Positions 37,295 to 39,600 of a DNA stretch of 39,600 bases are shown piece by piece. Numbering within the stretch: position 1 is the stretch's first letter; every line of letters begins with the position of its first letter. The notes beneath the pieces are model-generated. The model worked only from the letters and a program-made list of their open reading frames with translations. It made no database searches and was not told the DNA's origin. A program made the position numbers and the translations under genes. This stretch comes from Anaerolineae bacterium (GTDB lineage: Bacteria; Chloroflexota; Anaerolineae; Epilineales; JAHCIE01), in contig JAHCIP010000014.1 in assembly GCA_026129165.1 (NCBI GenBank), positions 1 to 39,600 of the forward strand, read 5' to 3'.

Positions 37295-38046
37295 GCCGTC
37301 TAGATTCGACGGGGTGCGCGCTGGCCCTGCTCATTGTGGGGGCGACCTTCCTGGGCTGGGAACTGGGGGTACAATTCTTCCAGGCGCCGGTCTATATCTT
37401 GCCGGCCCCCTCGCGCATCCTGGCGACCCTCAGCGCCAACGCGAGCGTGTATGCCCTCGCCACGCTGATTACGCTCGGCGAAGCCGTGGTCGGCTTGCTC
37501 CTGGGCATCCTCGGCGGGGTGATCCTCGTGAGCCTCATCAGCCTGTGGCCGGGCCTGGAACAAGGCGTGATGATTGTGGCGATCCTGGTCAAATCCACCC
37601 CCCTCGTCGCCATCGCGCCCCTGCTCACCATCTGGCTGGGCTTTGGCGTCCTGCCCAAAGTGGTCCTGGTGGCCGTCCTCACGTTCTTCCCGGTCCTCGT
37701 CAACATGCTCAGCGGGATACAGGCCACGGAGCCGGCGCTCCTGGAAGTCTTTCGCTCCTGGCACGCCAGTCAGCGCGAACTCTTCCGCCATGTGCGCGTG
37801 CCGTACGCGCTACCCTATGTCTTCGCCGCCTTGAAGGTGTCGGGGCCGCTGGCGCTGGTCGGCGCGGTGGTGGCGGAGTGGACGGGGGCCTCGGGCGGGT
37901 TAGGCCGGCTCATGTGGCTGGCCTACACCAATCTCAATTTGCCCCAACTGTTCGCGGCCGTCTTTATCCTGGCCCTGGCGGGTATCAGCCTCTACGCCCT
38001 GATGGTCTACACCGAACGGCGTATCGTTTTCTGGCAGCATCGCTGA
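37291..38046 (+). CDS. ABC transporter permease (BinPDT type)
   Basis: 251 residues from ATG 37291, overlapping the ATPase stop as ATGA; longer upstream frames run through the ATPase gene in another register and are rejected. About six membrane helices. The cytoplasmic coupling loop 'SWHASQRELFRHVRVPYALPYVFAALKV' region (~160-185) has the family's EAA-like signature, and 'VVAEWTGASGGLGRLMWLAY' matches SsuC/TauC/ThiX permeases. The periplasmic start 'VYILPAPSRILATL' is also typical. Only one permease gene is present, so it should act as a homodimer. Confidence 0.92.
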   Translation: MSRLDSTGCALALLIVGATFLGWELGVQFFQAPVYILPAPSRILATLSANASVYALATLITLGEAVVGLLLGILGGVILVSLISLWPGLEQGVMIVAILVKSTPLVAIAPLLTIWLGFGVLPKVVLVAVLTFFPVLVNMLSGIQATEPALLEVFRSWHASQRELFRHVRVPYALPYVFAALKVSGPLALVGAVVAEWTGASGGLGRLMWLAYTNLNLPQLFAAVFILALAGISLYALMVYTERRIVFWQHR

Positions 38047-38087
38047 CCGTATGGTATAGGACACAGCGACAAGAAAGGCTACTCCTG

Positions 38088-39113
38088 ATGAAGCTGAAGC
38101 GCGCCCCCTGTGTGTTCTGGCTGCTGCCCCTGCTGGCGCTGGCGGCCTGCGCCCCCTCTCTGGTCCCGACCTCCCCCGCCCAGCCCGCCCGACTGAGCAT
38201 GACCTTCATGGCGGGCTACAAGCCGCAGGCGAACCTGCCCTTCGTGGGGGTGTATCTGGCCCAGGCCAAGGGCTTCTTCGAAGCGGAACGGCTGGACGTG
38301 ACGGTGGAGCACAGCAGCGGCCGAGGCGAGCATATGCAGCTTCTCACGGCCGGCAAGGCGCAGGTGACGACCCAGGATGCTGGCGTGCTCCTCCAGCGCC
38401 GCCTCGACCCCGGCCTGCCACTCGTCTCCATCGCGCTCATCGGCCAACGCGGCCAGCAAGCGTTCGTGGCCCTGGCCTCGTCGGGTCTCAAGACGCCCCA
38501 AGACTGGCCGGGGCACACCATCGGCTACAAAGGGACGCCCCCGCCTGAGTTGCTGGCGCTGATGAAGGCGAATGGGCTGAACCCCCAGGCGCTCAGCCTG
38601 GTCAATGTGGGCTTCGACCCCCGCGTGCTTGTCACCCGCCAGGTGGACGTCTACCCGGTCTATAAGTCCAATGAGCCGTACCTGATCCGCCAGTGGGGCT
38701 ATGATCTGGTGCAGTGGGATGCGGCGGATTATGGAGTGCCTAGCCTGGGGCTGGCCTATGTGGCGACGGAAGAAGTGGTCCGCACCAACCCAGAGCTTCT
38801 CACGCGCTTCCTGCGGGCATCCCTCCAGGGCATCCGGTACGCGGCTGAGCATCCCGACGAGGCGGTCGACGCGGTGCTCCAGTACACGGGGCCTGAGACG
38901 GACAGAAACCACATGCGCTTTATGCTGGAGGCCGAGTTAGCGGACGCGCAGACCGACCTGACGCGACAGCATGGCCTCGGCTGGCAGACCCGCGAGCAGT
39001 GGCAAGGGCTGGCGGATATGCTGGTGCAGACGGGCGCCCTGTCCAAAGCGGATGTCGCCAGCGCTTTTACGACCCGTCTGCTCGAACTGGCCGCCAACCA
39101 GGCCCGGCCTTAG
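38088..39113 (+). CDS. NMT1/THI5-like ABC substrate-binding lipoprotein
   Basis: 341 residues from ATG 38088; open frames continue upstream through the permease gene but have no family support. Lipoprotein signal 'WLLPLLALAAC' with lipobox Cys ~21. Periplasmic-binding fold of the NMT1/SsuA type: 'LPFVGVYLAQAKGFFEAERL', 'QLLTAGKAQVTTQDAGVLLQ', 'WPGHTIGYKGTPPPELLALM', 'VDVYPVYKSNEPYLIRQWGY', 'PSLGLAYVATEEVVRTNPEL', 'LTRFLRASLQGIRYAAEHPD'. Relatives carry thiamin pyrimidines, alkylsulfonates or nitrate. The cysteine cluster of THI5 enzymes is absent, so it is a binding protein. No TPP riboswitch is seen, and pairing with a GH32 gene leaves the ligand open: pyrimidine, sulfonate or a sugar derivative. 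Confidence 0.9.
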   Translation: MKLKRAPCVFWLLPLLALAACAPSLVPTSPAQPARLSMTFMAGYKPQANLPFVGVYLAQAKGFFEAERLDVTVEHSSGRGEHMQLLTAGKAQVTTQDAGVLLQRRLDPGLPLVSIALIGQRGQQAFVALASSGLKTPQDWPGHTIGYKGTPPPELLALMKANGLNPQALSLVNVGFDPRVLVTRQVDVYPVYKSNEPYLIRQWGYDLVQWDAADYGVPSLGLAYVATEEVVRTNPELLTRFLRASLQGIRYAAEHPDEAVDAVLQYTGPETDRNHMRFMLEAELADAQTDLTRQHGLGWQTREQWQGLADMLVQTGALSKADVASAFTTRLLELAANQARP

Positions 39114-39232
39114 GACGACTGACAGCGGGGCGATGGCGCGGCGACCGGCTTGAAATAATCGCTGTCTTGTTTTACAATCTGGCTCCCGTACGCGCCGTCC
39201 CCACCGGGCGGCGTCGGGGCGTGCGCATCTAC

Positions 39233-39287
39233 GGGTAGGGGCGAACCGACGTGTTCGCCCTGGGCCGACACACCGGTCGGCCTACCC
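39233..39287. repeat. Family B repeat with two inner hairpins
   Basis: GGGTAGG/CCTACCC ends (39233-39239 and 39281-39287) enclose GGGCGAAC-cgac-GTGTTCGCCC and GGCCGAC-acacc-GGTCGGCC, a cloverleaf-like plan. It lies in the 212-base gap after the ABC operon; no terminator or gene is otherwise seen there. Confidence 0.8.
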
Positions 39288-39325
39288 ATTCCGTGACGTG
39301 AGGGGCAGCGAGTTGGGGCTAGCGG

Positions 39326-39448
39326 CTAATCCAGGTCTGGCGTCAAGGCAGCGAAAAAGGCGGCAAAGGCCAGCGCACTCAATACATCAACAAACACGGC
39401 GAGGAGCAGTGCGACCAGGAGCGCGAACAGGACAACTTTGAGGTTCAT
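39326..39448 (-). CDS. 40-residue single-helix membrane peptide
   Basis: ATG at 39448 with AAGGAT about 8 bases upstream opens 40 codons. After a short basic start (MNLK) comes one continuous hydrophobic segment of about 30 residues (VVLFALLVALLLAVFVDVLS, then ALAFAAFFAAL), ending in an acidic tail (TPDLD). An in-frame extension up to 39553 exists but has weaker starts and runs into a terminator. Such short peptides are type I toxins, membrane-protein modulators or incidental. No antisense RNA promoter was recognised. Family unknown. Confidence 0.5.
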   Translation of the reverse strand: MNLKVVLFALLVALLLAVFVDVLSALAFAAFFAALTPDLD

Positions 39449-39540
39449 GGTATCATCCTTTCGGTCGAGTCCAGTACTGATCTCCATTGAACCACAACCG
39501 CCGGCCGCACGACAGCCGGTTTGTGATATATAAGTGCTAT

Positions 39541-39578
39541 AAAAATGCGACAAGACCCCATGGATTGGGGTCTTGTCG
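39541..39578 (-). terminator. Rho-independent terminator of a gene beyond the right edge
   Basis: Perfect 12-base stem CGACAAGACCCC/GGGGTCTTGTCG with a 7-base loop (39548-39578), followed on the minus strand by CATTTTTAT. It must end a minus-strand transcript that starts outside the window. An AT-rich TATATAT box just after it (39527-39533) may belong to the promoter of the 40-residue gene. Confidence 0.8.
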
Positions 39579-39600
39579 CCGGCTGTATCAACGTGTTATG

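Noticed and set aside
37185-38087. N-terminal extension of the NMT1-like binding protein, giving a 642-codon frame
   Set aside because: The extension runs through the permease gene in another register and lacks any domain, while ATG 38088 begins a perfect lipoprotein signal.
38000-38090. TPP riboswitch for the NMT1-like importer
   Set aside because: No THI-element motif (CTGAGA...ACCTGATCTGGATAATGCC-like) is visible here or before the GH32 gene.
39233-39287. tRNA or other cloverleaf RNA
   Set aside because: The cloverleaf-like folding comes from a family B repeat; there is no anticodon arm, T-loop or acceptor-end consensus. No tRNA or rRNA was recognised in the window.

Overview
The window is GC-rich DNA from a bacterial chromosome. 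The gene set points to Chloroflexota, most likely an Anaerolineae-like lineage. The clues are a membrane-anchored YvcK, a dnaG-rpoD cluster whose sigma factor carries an extra block in region 3, a fused glycyl-tRNA synthetase next to recO, a STAND ATPase with TPRs, Uma2/DUF4926/DUF2283 proteins, a PPOX-type (F420/flavin) protein, and very many hairpin-forming dispersed repeats. This assignment is inference from gene families and repeat style; no rRNA or tRNA is present to confirm it. The first ~50 bases are a G/C homopolymer-like edge and may be a contig-end artefact.

Layout. 1-2.3 kb: a secreted CAP-domain protein (cut by the left edge) divergent from a MatB-like acyl-CoA synthetase. 2.4-7.0 kb: ComEC with a degenerate C-terminal metallo-beta-lactamase domain, a lipoprotein-type sortase and an OsmC protein. 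7.0-10.8 kb: an SDR gene, a GbsR-type regulator and a divergent arginase-fold protein, whose promoters share TTTAG...CTAAA sites, then RNase D. 10.8-11.6 kb: a decayed erythromycin-esterase remnant, a 105-bp repeat, and a tiny gene with its own promoter and terminator. 11.7-16.4 kb: dnaG-rpoD-yvcK operon. 16.6-20.5 kb: accessory/conflict region with a STAND NTPase (EAD-NB-ARC-TPR) and a BrnT-BrnA-Uma2-DUF4926 operon. 20.6-28.6 kb: pyruvate phosphate dikinase, HigBA, and recO-DUF2283-glyQS. 28.8-34.8 kb: small metabolic and stress genes (FMN reductase, PIG-L deacetylase, DUF6069, MFS exporter, PPOX protein, GlsB, rubredoxin-like/MBL protein, class II aldolase). 35.0-39.1 kb: an overlapping operon of a GH32 fructosidase with an NMT1/TauT-type ABC importer. 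39.3-39.6 kb: a 40-residue membrane peptide and a terminator for a gene beyond the right edge.

The most striking structure is not a single gene. At least six families of short inverted-repeat elements are scattered through the window. They sit in intergenic gaps, exactly at gene ends where they supply the stop codon (comEC, rpoD, the DUF4926 gene), and inside open reading frames without breaking them (dnaG, glyQS twice, the STAND gene). In glyQS one element is inserted precisely in a loop of the conserved beta-subunit core. In the rpoD-yvcK junction one element fills the whole 72-bp gap. These look like coding-tolerant, MITE- or REP-like elements that may shape 3' ends, mRNA structure and protein loops.

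Other points worth following are the GbsR-type three-promoter regulon, BrnTA autoregulation through a perfect palindrome over a leaderless start, and the arginase-like protein that has lost two key histidines.
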